A stretch of DNA of 64,000 nucleotides, from NCBI GenBank assembly GCA_012932865.1, contig SAXG01000024.1, positions 248,001-312,000 on the forward strand, written 5' to 3'. The position numbers and the translations under genes were made by a program. The stretch is from Amylostereum areolatum. Taxonomy: Eukaryota; Basidiomycota; Agaricomycetes; Russulales; Stereaceae. The notes beneath the pieces were generated by a model. It saw nothing but the letters and a program-made list of their open reading frames with translations. It searched no databases and had not been told where the DNA came from. Below are positions 1 through 9,343 of the stretch, piece after piece. How positions within the stretch are numbered: position 1 is the stretch's first letter; every line of letters starts with the position of its first letter.

Positions 1-2
1 AG

Positions 3-2252
3 CGCAAGGGCCTGCAGCCGCACATGGTGAAGGCCGCCTTCATCGGGTATCCGGAGGGGTACAAAGGCTGGAAGTTCTGGGACCCTATAGCGAAGAAGGT
101 CATCATTTGCGAGCGCGCCGACTTTGATGAGCGCGATTTCCCTCGCTCCAGGCTCAACAAGCCGCTCCTGCCCTCGCCTTCCGCTCCCCTCTTCCCTCCT
201 CCGCCTCCATCGGAGCCTGCTCCCTCTCAGCCGGTGCTGGATGCCGGGGGAGACGACGACTCGTCCTCTGCTGAGCAAGACGAGCCTGATCTGCCTCCAG
301 CTCCGCCTGCTGATGAGCATGATCAGGATGCGGCCGATCCCGCTCCTGCGCCGCCTGCAGCCGATCCTGCACCTCCCTCTCCACATGCGGGTCCTTCGCG
401 GCCTGCTCCTCGAGGGAGGAAGCGCGCCGCCTCGCCCACCGGTCCTCTGCGCCGTAGCACGCGCGACGCCGTGGTCAAGGCGCGATCGAACAGCTGGCAG
501 CCTCAACCAGTGCCCTCCAAGGCGAAAGTGCGCGAGCCGCTTCCTGCAGTCGAATCCGACGAGGAGGACGATGCTCACAGCGACTCTCCTGAGCCGTGGG
601 CGAATGACGACGTCTACTCTGCGCAGGAGACGCCTGAGGCCGCCTTTGCCATCCACACCGCGTTGGAGACTGCCCTTCTATCCGCAGACGGCGAGCCGCT
701 CTCCTACAGGCAGGCTATGCAGCGTCCAGACGCGGAGATGTGGCTTGCAGCGTGCAGAGAGGAGCTCGACGCGCATGCAGCCAATGGCACCTGGTCTATC
801 GCTTCCCTTCCCCCTGGCGCGCACGCCGTCGCATCGCGCTGGGTCTTCAAGGTCAAGCGCAAGGAGGACGGCTCCATCGAGCGCTACAAGGCGCGCGTCG
901 TCGCGAAGGGCTTTGCCCAGCGTCCTGGCTTCGACTACTTCGAGACCTTCGCTCCCACTGCCAAGTTCCAGGCCATCCGCACTGTCCTCGCCCTCGCCGC
1001 CGTCGAGGATCTCCACCTGCGCTCCATCGACATCTCCCATGCCTTCATCAATGGCGACCTCGATGCGGAGGTCTACATGAAGCAGCCTGAAGGCTTCGAG
1101 GAGGGTCCTCCTGGCGCGGTCTGCAAGCTGCAGAAGTCGATCTACGGCCTCAAGCAGGCCGCTCGCCTGTGGAAGATCAAGCTGATGGAGGTCCTGTGCG
1201 ACAAGATGGGATTCCGCTGCATCTACAGCGACGCGTCAATCTACGTGCTCCAGCGCGACGCTGTGCGCGTTCTCCTCCCTGTCTTCGTCGACGACGGCAC
1301 CCTGGCGTCGAATTCGGAGCCTGTTCTCGACGAGATCATCGCCACTCTTCGCACGCACTTCAAGCTGCGAGACCTCGGCCCCACCTCCTTCCTCCTTGGC
1401 ATCCACATCACTCGAGACCGCTCCCTTCGCACCCTCTTCCTCTCCCAGCGCCAGTACATCATCGACACGCTTGCGCGCTACAATCACGCCGACTGCCACC
1501 CTGTCACCACGCCTATGCTTCCTGGCTCGCGTCTGACGAAGGCCATGTCGCCCCAGAACGCTTCTGAGCGCGAATTCATGCAAAAGGTGCCCTATGGCAG
1601 CGCCGTCGGCTCCCTGCTCTACATCGCGACTGCGACCCGTCCAGACATCGCCTACACTGTCTCCAATCTCTGCCGCTTCATTTCGGACCCAGGTCCTCAG
1701 CATTGGCGCGCCGTCCAGCATCTGTTCAAGTACCTCCAGGGCACGAAGGACTTGAAGCTCGTGTACAGGCCGACCGACGACTCCGAGCTGTTCACCACCT
1801 TCACAGACTCGGACCACGGCGGAAACGTCGACAATGGCCGCTCCACAGGCGGGTATCTCGTCCGCATTGGTTCTGGCGCTGTCAGCTGGAGCTCTCGCCT
1901 CCAATCGCTCGTCGCACAGTCGACGACCGAGGCGGAGTACATTGCTGCCGTCGAGGCTGGCAAGGAGATCGTCTGGATGCGCAACCTGCTCTCTGAGTTT
2001 GGCTACACAGTCGAGGGCGCTTCGCTCCTGTACTCGGACAATCAGTCGTCTATCAACGTCTCAAAGAATCCCGAGCATCATGGACGCATGAAGCACCTCG
2101 ACCTGCGCTTCTACTGGCTGCGAGACGAAGTGGAGGCCGGCCGGATTGTTCTCAAGTTTGTGGGGACAAACGAGATGCCGGCCGACATCCTGACGAAGGC
2201 GCTGCCTCGTGAGCGCGTTGTGCGCTGCAGGGAGATGATGGGACTCGAGTAG
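3..2252 (+). CDS. copia-A1 Pol polyprotein, 3' part (integrase end, RT, RNase H), cut by window edge
   Basis: This is the C-terminal 750 residues of a Ty1/copia polyprotein; the reading frame is open from base 3, so the true start lies left of the window. It begins in the integrase C-terminal region, passes a Pro/Asp/Glu-rich linker (about 150-800), then the RVT_2 reverse transcriptase. The first RT aspartate lies in SIDISHAF, and the catalytic pair is in FVDD instead of the usual YVDD. RNase H follows, with TDSDHGG, an STTEAEY block and a SDNQS motif. No stop or frameshift interrupts it, so this half could be functional. Its sequence is nearly the same as copia-A2 at 7140-7930 and 8160-8928, so both belong to one family. 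Confidence 0.93.
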   Translation, partial: RKGLQPHMVKAAFIGYPEGYKGWKFWDPIAKKVIICERADFDERDFPRSRLNKPLLPSPSAPLFPPPPPSEPAPSQPVLDAGGDDDSSSAEQDEPDLPPAPPADEHDQDAADPAPAPPAADPAPPSPHAGPSRPAPRGRKRAASPTGPLRRSTRDAVVKARSNSWQPQPVPSKAKVREPLPAVESDEEDDAHSDSPEPWANDDVYSAQETPEAAFAIHTALETALLSADGEPLSYRQAMQRPDAEMWLAACREELDAHAANGTWSIASLPPGAHAVASRWVFKVKRKEDGSIERYKARVVAKGFAQRPGFDYFETFAPTAKFQAIRTVLALAAVEDLHLRSIDISHAFINGDLDAEVYMKQPEGFEEGPPGAVCKLQKSIYGLKQAARLWKIKLMEVLCDKMGFRCIYSDASIYVLQRDAVRVLLPVFVDDGTLASNSEPVLDEIIATLRTHFKLRDLGPTSFLLGIHITRDRSLRTLFLSQRQYIIDTLARYNHADCHPVTTPMLPGSRLTKAMSPQNASEREFMQKVPYGSAVGSLLYIATATRPDIAYTVSNLCRFISDPGPQHWRAVQHLFKYLQGTKDLKLVYRPTDDSELFTTFTDSDHGGNVDNGRSTGGYLVRIGSGAVSWSSRLQSLVAQSTTEAEYIAAVEAGKEIVWMRNLLSEFGYTVEGASLLYSDNQSSINVSKNPEHHGRMKHLDLRFYWLRDEVEAGRIVLKFVGTNEMPADILTKALPRERVVRCREMMGLE

Positions 2253-2257
2253 GCGTC

Positions 2258-2271
2258 TCATCACGGGGGAG
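2258..2271 (+). other. polypurine tract of copia-A1
   Basis: A purine-rich run ending in ACGGGGGAG directly precedes the LTR, where plus-strand DNA synthesis of an LTR element starts. The same tract precedes the A2 LTR at 8948. Confidence 0.7.
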
Positions 2272-2722
2272 TGTTGAAGATATTCGTTTATGTCTGATTT
2301 CTACGCCTTTATTCTGTTCTATCTCCCTTCTATTCGCGTCTATTCCGCTCCATTCACCCTATTATCATCTAATTCCACGTCTATACCCTCACATGCCCTC
2401 TCCACTTCACCCACTGTTCGCTATTGTACTGTACTTACTGTAGTTCAGCCTGAGCTAGCTTCCCTAGCTTCAGTTTCGAGTTAGTTACCGCTTTAGGTCG
2501 ATTCTCGGCTTATTCCGAGTTTCCTCCCACGCTCCATGGCCTCTACCTGCAGCCACACGCGTCTGCTCCTCCTCAGTCGCTCATTCTGTGCTGCAGGTAT
2601 GCCCTTTGCTCGTTTCTGTCTTGTTTCTCAGTCGCTCATTCTGTGCTGCAGCAATCCACTGTTTGTGTCAGTTCTGAGCGTCCCTAGCTAGTTGGCTAGC
2701 CCCTTCAACTGCGACTTCAACA
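2272..2722 (+). repeat. 3' LTR of copia-A1
   Basis: The 451-bp LTR starts TGTTGAAG and ends CTTCAACA, a perfect 8-bp terminal inverted repeat. It contains two copies of a 22-bp sequence (AGTCGCTCATTC...) 55 bp apart. It is highly similar to the LTRs at 3949 and 8948. The matching 5' LTR lies outside the window, so the target duplication cannot be checked; the five bases after it are ATATG. Confidence 0.93.
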
Positions 2723-3381
2723 ATATGTGTGTGTGGCTCAGAGGTTACAAACGCACTTGATTGGCATCAAGGGCATACCTTGTTGTTGTCGAATTGGCTG
2801 GGCTCGGGCTTCCTGATTGTCGGCTGCTGGTATGGCGTCAGGTTGGCTAGGCGTGACGGTGTGTCGACAGAGGGGACATCTTCCAAGCTGCTTACCACAC
2901 TCTCACATTCCGCAATCATGATCAAGGACGGCATCGAGCCATGACAAGCAAGACAGAGAGGTGGGGGCAACCGAGTCAATAGGCTTGGGTGTCGGTGACG
3001 TGAGCTGAGTTGTGTCATCGTCATGAGCACGTATGGGCTCAGGCAGTGTTGAGTTGTCCATGCTGTTGGTGTCTTTATCCTTGAAGAATAGGGGTAGCAG
3101 AGAGGCGGCCAACACGTTGACAGAGGCGGCTTCTTGGTCTTCAGGAGACGGGGGGGCCTTGCAGGGTGCCATTAACAGCGAAAGAGATCTTGATGTCGAC
3201 GAGGTCCTCCATGCCGAGTGGTGAGAGAGCGCCGCCATCGTCCGAGCTGAACGAACGTCGTTAGAGGATGTGTCAGTGGTGGAGAGGAGGAGAGGGGACT
3301 TGGAGGCGGAGTCTGTTTTCGAAGTGTTGGAGGTGTTGGAGGTGTCGGAGTCGACTTCATTGCACCAGCAGACGTAGGTGC
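2723..3381. other. spacer between copia-A1 and the TRIM, no recognised gene
   Basis: The minus strand is open for about 110 codons (3238 to 2903) with a Ser/Pro-rich composition and no motif I recognise. It may be a piece of a host or element gene or chance. No terminal repeat was seen. Confidence 0.4.
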
Positions 3382-3590
3382 TGTTGAAAACACAGAGGGA
3401 CCTTCAGTCATAAAGTGAAACACAAAGTGGACTGGCCGGGGATTGAACCCAGGACCTCCCATATTCTAGAAGGGTGCTCTAACCAACTGAGCTACCTGTC
3501 CGATAGTGGGAACAGGTTGGTAGTTGATATAGAGAATATCACCGAGCTCTGATTGTGTGCAACAGGCCAGGGCTTAGCCTTATTTCAACA
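3382..3590 (-). repeat. TRIM 3' LTR
   Basis: 209-bp repeat bounded by TGTTGAAA and TTTTCAACA read on the minus strand. It contains the tRNA-like gene at 3428-3501. It is the same length as the isolated copy at 7940-8148. Confidence 0.8.
3428..3501 (-). tRNA. tRNA-like gene inside TRIM LTR (copy 1)
   Basis: 74 nt fold as a class I cloverleaf. The acceptor stem GGACAGG pairs with CCAGTCC apart from one A-A mismatch, with discriminator A. The D arm is GCTC/GAGC with loop AGTTGGTTA, the T arm CTGGG/CCCGG with loop TTCAATC, and the anticodon stem CCCTT/ATGGG has one T-T mismatch. A-box and B-box promoter sequences are intact. The loop CTAGAAT would read AGA (Ser) in the normal register, but the short variable loop excludes a serine tRNA, so identity is undefined. 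It may be a Pol III promoter module rather than a working tRNA. Confidence 0.75.
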
Positions 3591-3675
3591 CACCCCCGTA
3601 AGACCAGGCCTGATGTGATCTTAGGCACTCGCCACTTGTGCCCAACAGTAATCATGAAGGCGGGTGCTGCTACCA

Positions 3676-3882
3676 TGTTGAAAACACAGAGGGACCTGGT
3701 CTTAAAGTGAAACACAAAGTGGACTGGCCGGGGATTGAACCCAGGACCTCCCATATTCTAGAAGGGTGCTCTAACCAACTGAGCTACCTGTCCGATAGTG
3801 TGGACAGGTTGGTAGTTGATATAGAGGATATCACTGAGCTCTGATTGTGTGCAACAGGCCAGGGATTAGCCTTATTTCAAAT
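3676..3882 (-). repeat. TRIM 5' LTR
   Basis: Second copy of the tRNA-bearing repeat. It differs from 3382-3590 by several substitutions and a 2-bp indel, all outside the tRNA-like part. Its outer end is degenerate. Confidence 0.78.
3720..3793 (-). tRNA. tRNA-like gene inside TRIM LTR (copy 2)
   Basis: Identical over all 74 nt to the copies at 3428-3501 and 8029-8102, although the surrounding LTR sequence has diverged. Same cloverleaf and same ambiguous AGA loop. Confidence 0.75.
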
Positions 3883-3948
3883 CCCGTCAGTTCTCGGCAC
3901 CACCCCGCATCTGCCAGCATGTCAAGACAGTCGCCTCCGTCCCCCCCC

Positions 3949-4389
3949 TGTTGAAGATATTCATTTATGTCTGATTTCTACGCCTTTATTCCGTTCTATC
4001 TCCGTTCTATTTACTTCTATTCCGCTCCATTCACCCTCTTATCGTCTCATTCCGCGTCTATGCCCTCTCCACTTCACCCACTGTACCCATTTGTACTGTA
4101 CTTACTGTAGTTCAGCCTGAGCTAGCTTCCCTAGCTTCAGTTTCGAGTTAGTTACCGCTTTAGGGCGATTCTCGGCTTATTCCGAGTTTCCTCCCACGCT
4201 CCATGGCCTCTACCTGCAGCCACACGCGTCTGCTCCTCCTCAGTCGCTCATTCTGTGCTGCAGGTATGCCCTTTGCTCGTTTCTGTCTTGTTTCTTAGTC
4301 GCTCATTCTGTGCTGCAGCAATCCACTGTTTGTGTCAGTTCTGAGCGTCCCTAGCAAGTTGGCTAGCCCCTTCCACTGCGACTTCAACA
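3949..4389 (+). repeat. 5' LTR of copia-A2
   Basis: 441 bp, TGTTGAAG...CTTCAACA. Contains the 22-bp direct repeat pair with a 55-bp period that is single in the 3' LTR at 8948-9343. Confidence 0.93.
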
Positions 4390-4402
4390 GTTATGGGCCC
4401 TG
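4390..4402 (+). other. primer-binding site of copia-A2 (internal initiator-Met tRNA)
   Basis: GTTATGGGCCCTG starts at the base after the LTR. It is complementary to the anticodon stem-loop of initiator methionine tRNA (GGGCCCATAAC, including CAU), not to a tRNA 3' end. Drosophila copia and yeast Ty5 are known to prime from this internal site with a cleaved half tRNA. The same PBS follows the copia-B LTR at 45786. Confidence 0.85.
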
Positions 4403-5071
4403 CGCTCTAGCCAACACCTATCGCTTTTATCTCGCCTCACAGCACCCCCCTCGCCTCGTCCTTCTACACACCAGCCCTCGAGTTTCAAGTCGAACGACCC
4501 ATCCGTCGCCTCCCAACGCCATCCCCATCCTCCAGGGCGCGCATTTCGCAACATCAAGCGCGCACGCAACGCCCCTTCATCCGTTTGCCTCGCCCTTGCA
4601 TATTCCGCACCTACTACTCCCTATCCAACTTCGTGCCAAGCCCCAAGGCCGTCGCTTTTGTCGTTGCGCCTCCACAGCCTGCGACGCTTCCTCCTCCTCC
4701 TCCCACCAACATCAAAGGCGTCCTCAGCGCCCCTTCGACCGTTTGCTACCTCGCTTCGCGTCAGCCCTCCCTACCACCCTACCTATCCCCTCGCCAAACG
4801 CGGTAGCCGTCGCTCAAGCCGTTCGCCCTCAGGAGCTCGTTGTTTGCAGGAGGCTGTTTGGAGAAATTTTCACCTTGGGATCGGACGAGTGTAGCTCCCC
4901 ATCGCGTTGTGCTATCGGTACGCGCTCTTCAGGCCTCCATCTAGACCATCCACCCTCCCCATCGCCGTCGTAACCGTCCCCATCGCCCTATCCCTTCGCC
5001 CTCGGCGCCCCCTCGAACCTCTGCTCGTCCAAATCCTCGCTTTTGGCGCATATCCTCTCCAATTCCCCATT
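4403..5071 (+). other. copia-A2 untranslated leader
   Basis: C/T-rich leader between the PBS and the gag start. The gag frame is open upstream to an ATG at 4907, but that stretch has no Gag-like sequence; I prefer the ATG at 5072, where the conserved N-terminus begins. The leader is also open in another frame (4332-4973), Pro/Ser-rich and without motifs. Confidence 0.55.
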
Positions 5072-7939
5072 ATGTCCGACTCTATCCCCAAAATCGACGC
5101 TCTTACCGGTCAAAACTACAAGGACTGGTCGAACGAGGTCCTGGCCTGGCTCCAGACCAAGGGCTGGGACGCTGTAGTGCTGGGGGAGACGTCCAAGCCG
5201 GCGGATACTGCTGCTGCCGCCCTCAAGGAGTACACCTCGATCTGCTCCAAGGCTGGGGGTGCGATTTACCTCCTCATCTCCAAGGACCAGCGAGGCCCTG
5301 TGGACGACCTTAGGCGCGACGCCCCTGCTATGTGGACGAAGCTCGAGGCGCTGCACGTCAAGAAGGCGCCTGGCGCGCGCTTCAACGCGTATGACGACCT
5401 CTTCAATGTCCGCAAGAAGGAGGACGAATCCCTGCTCGCTATGGCGACGCGAGTCGACGATGCTATGCGTCGCATTCGTTCCCTTCGCCCTGCGTCTCTC
5501 ACCCTCGAGGAGCTCGACAAGGAGCTCACCACCATGGCGTACATCCGCGCCCTGCCCTCGGAGTACTCCTCCTTCGTCTCCTCCCTCCTCCTGCTCGAGA
5601 AGCTCGACCCCGACAGCGTCAAGGACGCGTTTGTGCGCGAGGAGACCAACAGGGAGCGCAACCCCGAGTTCTTCAAGCCGGACGCCTCGTCTGCGCTCAG
5701 TGCGTCGTCCTCTGGCGCGCCTGGCAAGGCCAAGGGGCAGTCCTCGCGTCCACGTCTCACTTGCGCGTTCTGCAAGAAGAGCGGGCACGAGGAGAAGACC
5801 TGCTACCAGAAGCAGATCAAGGATCTGCGCGCTCGCCTTGGGGACAAGGCCAACGCCGCGTCCTCGTCGTCTGACGGCTTCAATCCTGCTGGCGAACACG
5901 CTGGCAGCGCTGCATCCGCAAGTGTCGCTCCTTCCGACCCCCTCTCGCCGCTGCAGCTCGATGCTGACGTCGATTGGAATGCAGACACCGGCGCCACGTC
6001 TCATATGACCCCGCATCGCCACTTCTTCACCTCCTACCGTCCCCTTCGCACGCCCATTCGCCTCGCAGACGGAAAGACGGTGTACAGTGCAGGAGTCGGC
6101 TCAGTGGTGTTCAATCCGGTTGTAGCAGGAAAGGCGCAGGGCGCCGTCGAGTTTACTAGAGTCCTCCATGTTCCCCATCTTCGCAATAATCTCCTCTCTG
6201 TCCTCTACCTTGCGAAGCATAAGGCGTTCGTCGTCACCATCAAGGGGAGCCGCGTCTCCTTCGCTAAGGACGGCGCTGTGTGGTTCACTGCAACGATCAA
6301 CGACGCGAACACCGCCTATCTCGATGGTTCCACCTCTACAGCGTCGCACTACGCCCTATCCGCCGCGCTCGCCGCCTCTACGCCGCTCGACGCGTCCCTA
6401 TGGCACCGCCGCCTGGCTCACTTCAACCACGCTGGCCTCCAGCGCATAGTGCGGGAGAACCTCGTCACTGGTCTCGTCTTCAACTCGTTAGAGAAGCCCG
6501 ACCCTATCTGCGAGCCCTGCCTCGCTGGCAAGATGCATGCCGACCCGTTCCCCTCCTCTACCACCGTCTACACAAAGCGCCTGGCCCTCGTCCACTCCGA
6601 CCTGCACGGTCCGCTTCCAGTCCGCACCGCCTCTGGCTATCGCTACTGGGTCCTCTACATCGACGCAGCCTCGCGTTTCTACGCCGTCTACCTGCTTCGC
6701 AAGAAGTCGGACCAGTACGAAGCGTTCAAGGACTTCAAAGCGTGGGCCGAGAAGCAGACAGGCGAGAAGCTGCTCGCGCTGCAGGACGACAAGGGGGGCG
6801 AATACATGGGTCGCAACATGGACGAGTTCTGCTCGCTGCACGGGATCGAGCGCCGTCATACGACGCGCAATCGCCCCCAGCAGAATGGGGTGGCGGAGCG
6901 CGCGAATCGCACCATTGAGGAGGGTGTCACTGCGATGCTTGCGGAGTCCGGCCTGCCTGCGTCTTTCTGGGGAGAAGCGCTCAGTGCCTACATCCACGTC
7001 CGCAATCGCCTTCCCACCGCCGCTATCAAGGCGCACACCACGCCCTTCGAGCTCTGGCACGGGTCCAAGCCGGATGTGAGTCGTCTGCGCGTGTGGGGAT
7101 GCACCGCATACGTCCACGTCCAGCGCGACAAGCGCAAGGGCCTGCAGCCGCACATGGTGAAGGCCGCCTTCATCGGGTACCCCGAGGGGTACAAAGGCTG
7201 GAAGTTCTGGGACCCTATAGCGAAGAAGGTCATCATTTGCGAGTGTGCCAACTTTGACGAGCGCGATTTCCCTCGCTCCAGGCTGAACAAGCCGCTCCTG
7301 CCCTCGCCTTCCGCTCCCCTCTTCCCTCCTCCGCCTCCATCGGAGCCCGCTCCCTCTCAGCCGGCGCTGGATGCCGGGGGAGACGACGACTCGTCCTCTG
7401 CTGAGCAAGACGAGCCTGTTCAGCCTCCAGCTCCGCCTGCTGATGAGCACGAGCATGATGTCGATCAGGATGCGGCCGATCCCGCTCCTGCGCCGCCTGC
7501 AGCCGATCCTGCACCTCCCTCTCCACATGCGGGTCCTTCGCGGCCTGCTCCTCGAGGGAGGAAGCGCGCCGCTTCGCCCACCGGTCCTCTGCGCCGTAGC
7601 ACGCGCGACGCCGTGGTCAAGGCGCGATCGAATAGCTGGCAGCCTCAGCCAGTGCCCTCCAAGGCAAAAGTGCGCGAGCCGCTTCCTGCAGTCGAATCCG
7701 ACGAGGAGGACGATGTTCACAGCGACTCTCCTGAGCCATGGGCAAATGACGACGTCTACTTCGCGCGGGAGACGCCTGAGGCCGCCTTTGCCATCCATAC
7801 CGCCCTCGAGACCGCCCTGCTATCCGCAGACGGCGAGCCGCTCTCCTACAGGCAGGCTATGCAGCGTCCGGACGCGGAGATGTGGCTTGCAGCGTGCAGA
7901 GAAGAGCTCGATGCACATGCAGCCAACGGCACCTGGGCT
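5072..7939 (+). pseudogene. copia-A2 Gag-protease-integrase polyprotein, truncated before RT
   Basis: One frame encodes a UBN2-type Gag (residues about 1-190), a CCHC knuckle CAFCKKSGHEEKTC (about 230), a protease with ADTGATSH, the GAG-pre-integrase with LWHRRLAH and CEPC, and the integrase with HSDLHGP, DDKGGEY and GVAERANR as the D-D-E triad. After the Pro/Asp-rich linker the frame enters the RT N-terminus (HAANGTW) and stops within two codons at the inserted LTR. Gag and Pol are fused, as usual for copia in fungi. It is otherwise undamaged. Compared with A1, bases matching 798-1452 of A1 are lost at the insertion. Confidence 0.9.
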
Positions 7940-8148
7940 TGTTGAAATAAGGCTAAGCCCTGGCCTGTTGCACACAATCAGAGCTCGGTGATGTCCTCTA
8001 TATCAACTACCAACCTGTTCCCACTATCGGACAGGTAGCTCAGTTGGTTAGAGCACCCTTCTAGAATATGGGAGGTCCTGGGTTCAATCCCCGGCCAGTC
8101 CACTTTGTGTTTCACTTTATGACTGAAGGTCCCTCTGTGTTTTCAACA
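7940..8148 (+). repeat. solo tRNA-bearing TRIM LTR replacing the RT core of copia-A2
   Basis: 209 bp, TGTTGAAA...TTTTCAACA, opposite in orientation to the TRIM at 3382-3882. The flanks (GGGCT and AGTAC) do not form a target duplication and correspond to points about 655 bp apart in copia-A1. A simple insertion would leave contiguous flanks, so it probably arose by recombination between two copies that deleted the sequence between them. Confidence 0.85.
8029..8102 (+). tRNA. tRNA-like gene inside solo TRIM LTR (copy 3)
   Basis: Third 74-nt copy, identical to the other two. Starts GGACAGG and ends CCAGTCC plus A; B box GGTTCAATCCC. No encoded CCA. Undefined identity as described for copy 1. 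Confidence 0.75.
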
Positions 8149-8928
8149 AGTACATCGTCGACACACGACTGCCACCCTGTCACGACGCCTATGCTTCCTG
8201 GCTCGCGTCTGACGAAGGCGATGTCGCCCCAGAACGCGTCTGAGCGCGAATTCATGCAGAAGGTGCCCTATGGCAGCGCCGTCGGCTCCCTGCTCTACAT
8301 CGCGACTGCCACGCGTCCAGACATCGCCTACACCGTCTCCAACCTCTGCCGCTTCATCTCGGACCCAGGTCCTCAGGATTGGCGCGCCGTCCAGCATCTG
8401 TTCAAGTACCTCCAGGGTACGAAGGACTTGAAGCTTGTATACAGGCCGACCGGCGACTCCGAGCTGTTCACCACGTTCACGGACTCGGACCACGGCGGAA
8501 ACGTCGACAATGGCCGCTCCACAGGCGGGTATCTCGTCCGCATCGGTTCTGGCGCCGTCAGCTGGAGCTCTCGCCTCCAATCGCTTGTCGCACAGTCGAC
8601 GACCGAGGCGGAGTACATCGCTGCCGTCGAGGCTGGCAAGGAGATCGTCTGGATGCGCAACCTGCTCTCTGAGTTTGGTTACACAGTCGAGGGCGCTTCG
8701 CTCCTGTACTCGGACAACCAGTCGTCCATCAACGTCTCGAAGAACCCCGAGCATCATGGGCGCATGAAACACCTCGACTTGCGCTTCTACTGGCTGCGAG
8801 ACGAAGTGGAGGCCGGCCGGATTGTTCTCAAGTTTGTGGGGACAAACGAGATGCCGGCCGACATCCTGACGAAGGCGCTGCCTCGGGAGCGCGTTGTGCG
8901 CTGCAGGGAGATGATGGGACTCGAGTAG
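8149..8928 (+). pseudogene. copia-A2 RT end and RNase H
   Basis: Resumes copia Pol just before CHPVTTPM and continues to the stop at 8928. About 20 bp are missing relative to A1 (after GTCGACAC). The RNase H part is intact, with TDSDHGG, STTEAEY and SDNQS. It has no start of its own and lies in a different context from the upstream ORF, so it is not expressed as an active polyprotein. Confidence 0.88.
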
Positions 8929-8947
8929 GCGTCTCATCACGGGGGAG

Positions 8948-9343
8948 TGTTGAAGATATTCATTTATGACTGATTTCTACGCCTTTATTCTGTTCTATCT
9001 CCCTTCTATTCGCGTCTATTCCGCTCCATTCACCCTGTTATCGTCTCATTCCGCGTCTATACCCTCACATGCCCTCTCCACTTCACCTACTGTACCCATT
9101 TGTACTGTACTTACTGTAGTTCAGCCTGAGCTAGCTTCCGTAGCTTCAGTTTCGAGTTAGTTACCGCTTTTGGTTGATTCTCCGCTTATTCCGAGTTTCC
9201 TCCCACGCTCCGTGGCCTCTACCTGCAGCCACACGCGTCTGCTCCTCCTCAGTCGCTCATTCTGTGCTGCAGCAATCCACTGTTTGTGTCAGTTCTGAGC
9301 GTCCCTAGCTAGTTGGCTAGCCCCTTCCACTGCGACTTCAACA
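8948..9343 (+). repeat. 3' LTR of copia-A2
   Basis: 396 bp, TGTTGAAG...CTTCAACA, preceded by the polypurine tract ACGGGGGAG. Lacks exactly one 55-bp period of the internal direct repeat present at 4200-4330 and at 2540-2660, and has about 10 bp elsewhere that the 5' LTR lacks. Confidence 0.92.

Larger units (their letters stand above)
3382..3882 (-). mobile_element. TRIM-like miniature LTR retroelement with tRNA-bearing LTRs
   Basis: Two direct copies of an approximately 209-bp repeat (3382-3590 and 3676-3882) flank only 85 bp. The repeat ends are TGTTGAAA and TTTCAACA in the element direction. On the minus strand the internal segment starts TGGTAGCAGCACC, where a primer-binding site is expected, and ends ACGGGGGTG, a polypurine tract, just before the second repeat. 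There is no coding capacity. The arrangement LTR, PBS, PPT, LTR in about 500 bp is that of a terminal-repeat retrotransposon in miniature. The outer end near 3880 is degenerate (TTTCAAAT) and no target duplication is visible. The seven terminal bases TGTTGAA equal those of both copia families here, which suggests mobilisation by a copia integrase (inference). Confidence 0.75.
3949..9343 (+). mobile_element. copia-A2, LTR retrotransposon with RT core deleted
   Basis: Order: LTR 3949-4389, PBS 4390, gag-protease-integrase ORF from 5072, a tRNA-bearing solo LTR at 7940-8148 in place of about 655 bp of reverse transcriptase, remaining RT end and RNase H to 8928, polypurine tract, LTR 8948-9343. 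The five bases before (CCCCC) and after (ATGAG) do not match, so the two LTRs may not stem from one insertion, or one flank was rearranged. It cannot move on its own proteins; A1 carries the missing RT. Confidence 0.9.

Noticed and set aside
3400..3850. Protein-coding genes over the TRIM (MGGPGFNPRPVHF-type frame)
   Set aside because: The same frame recurs at each LTR copy because it reads through the tRNA-like gene and LTR; no protein role.
8029..8102. Ordinary chromosomal serine tRNA gene
   Set aside because: The AGA loop would imply serine, but the variable arm is 5 nt, two stems have mismatches, and all copies sit inside LTRs.
3949..9343. Intact single insertion of copia-A2 with target duplication
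   Set aside because: Flanking five bases differ (CCCCC and ATGAG), and the LTRs differ by a 55-bp and a 10-bp indel.
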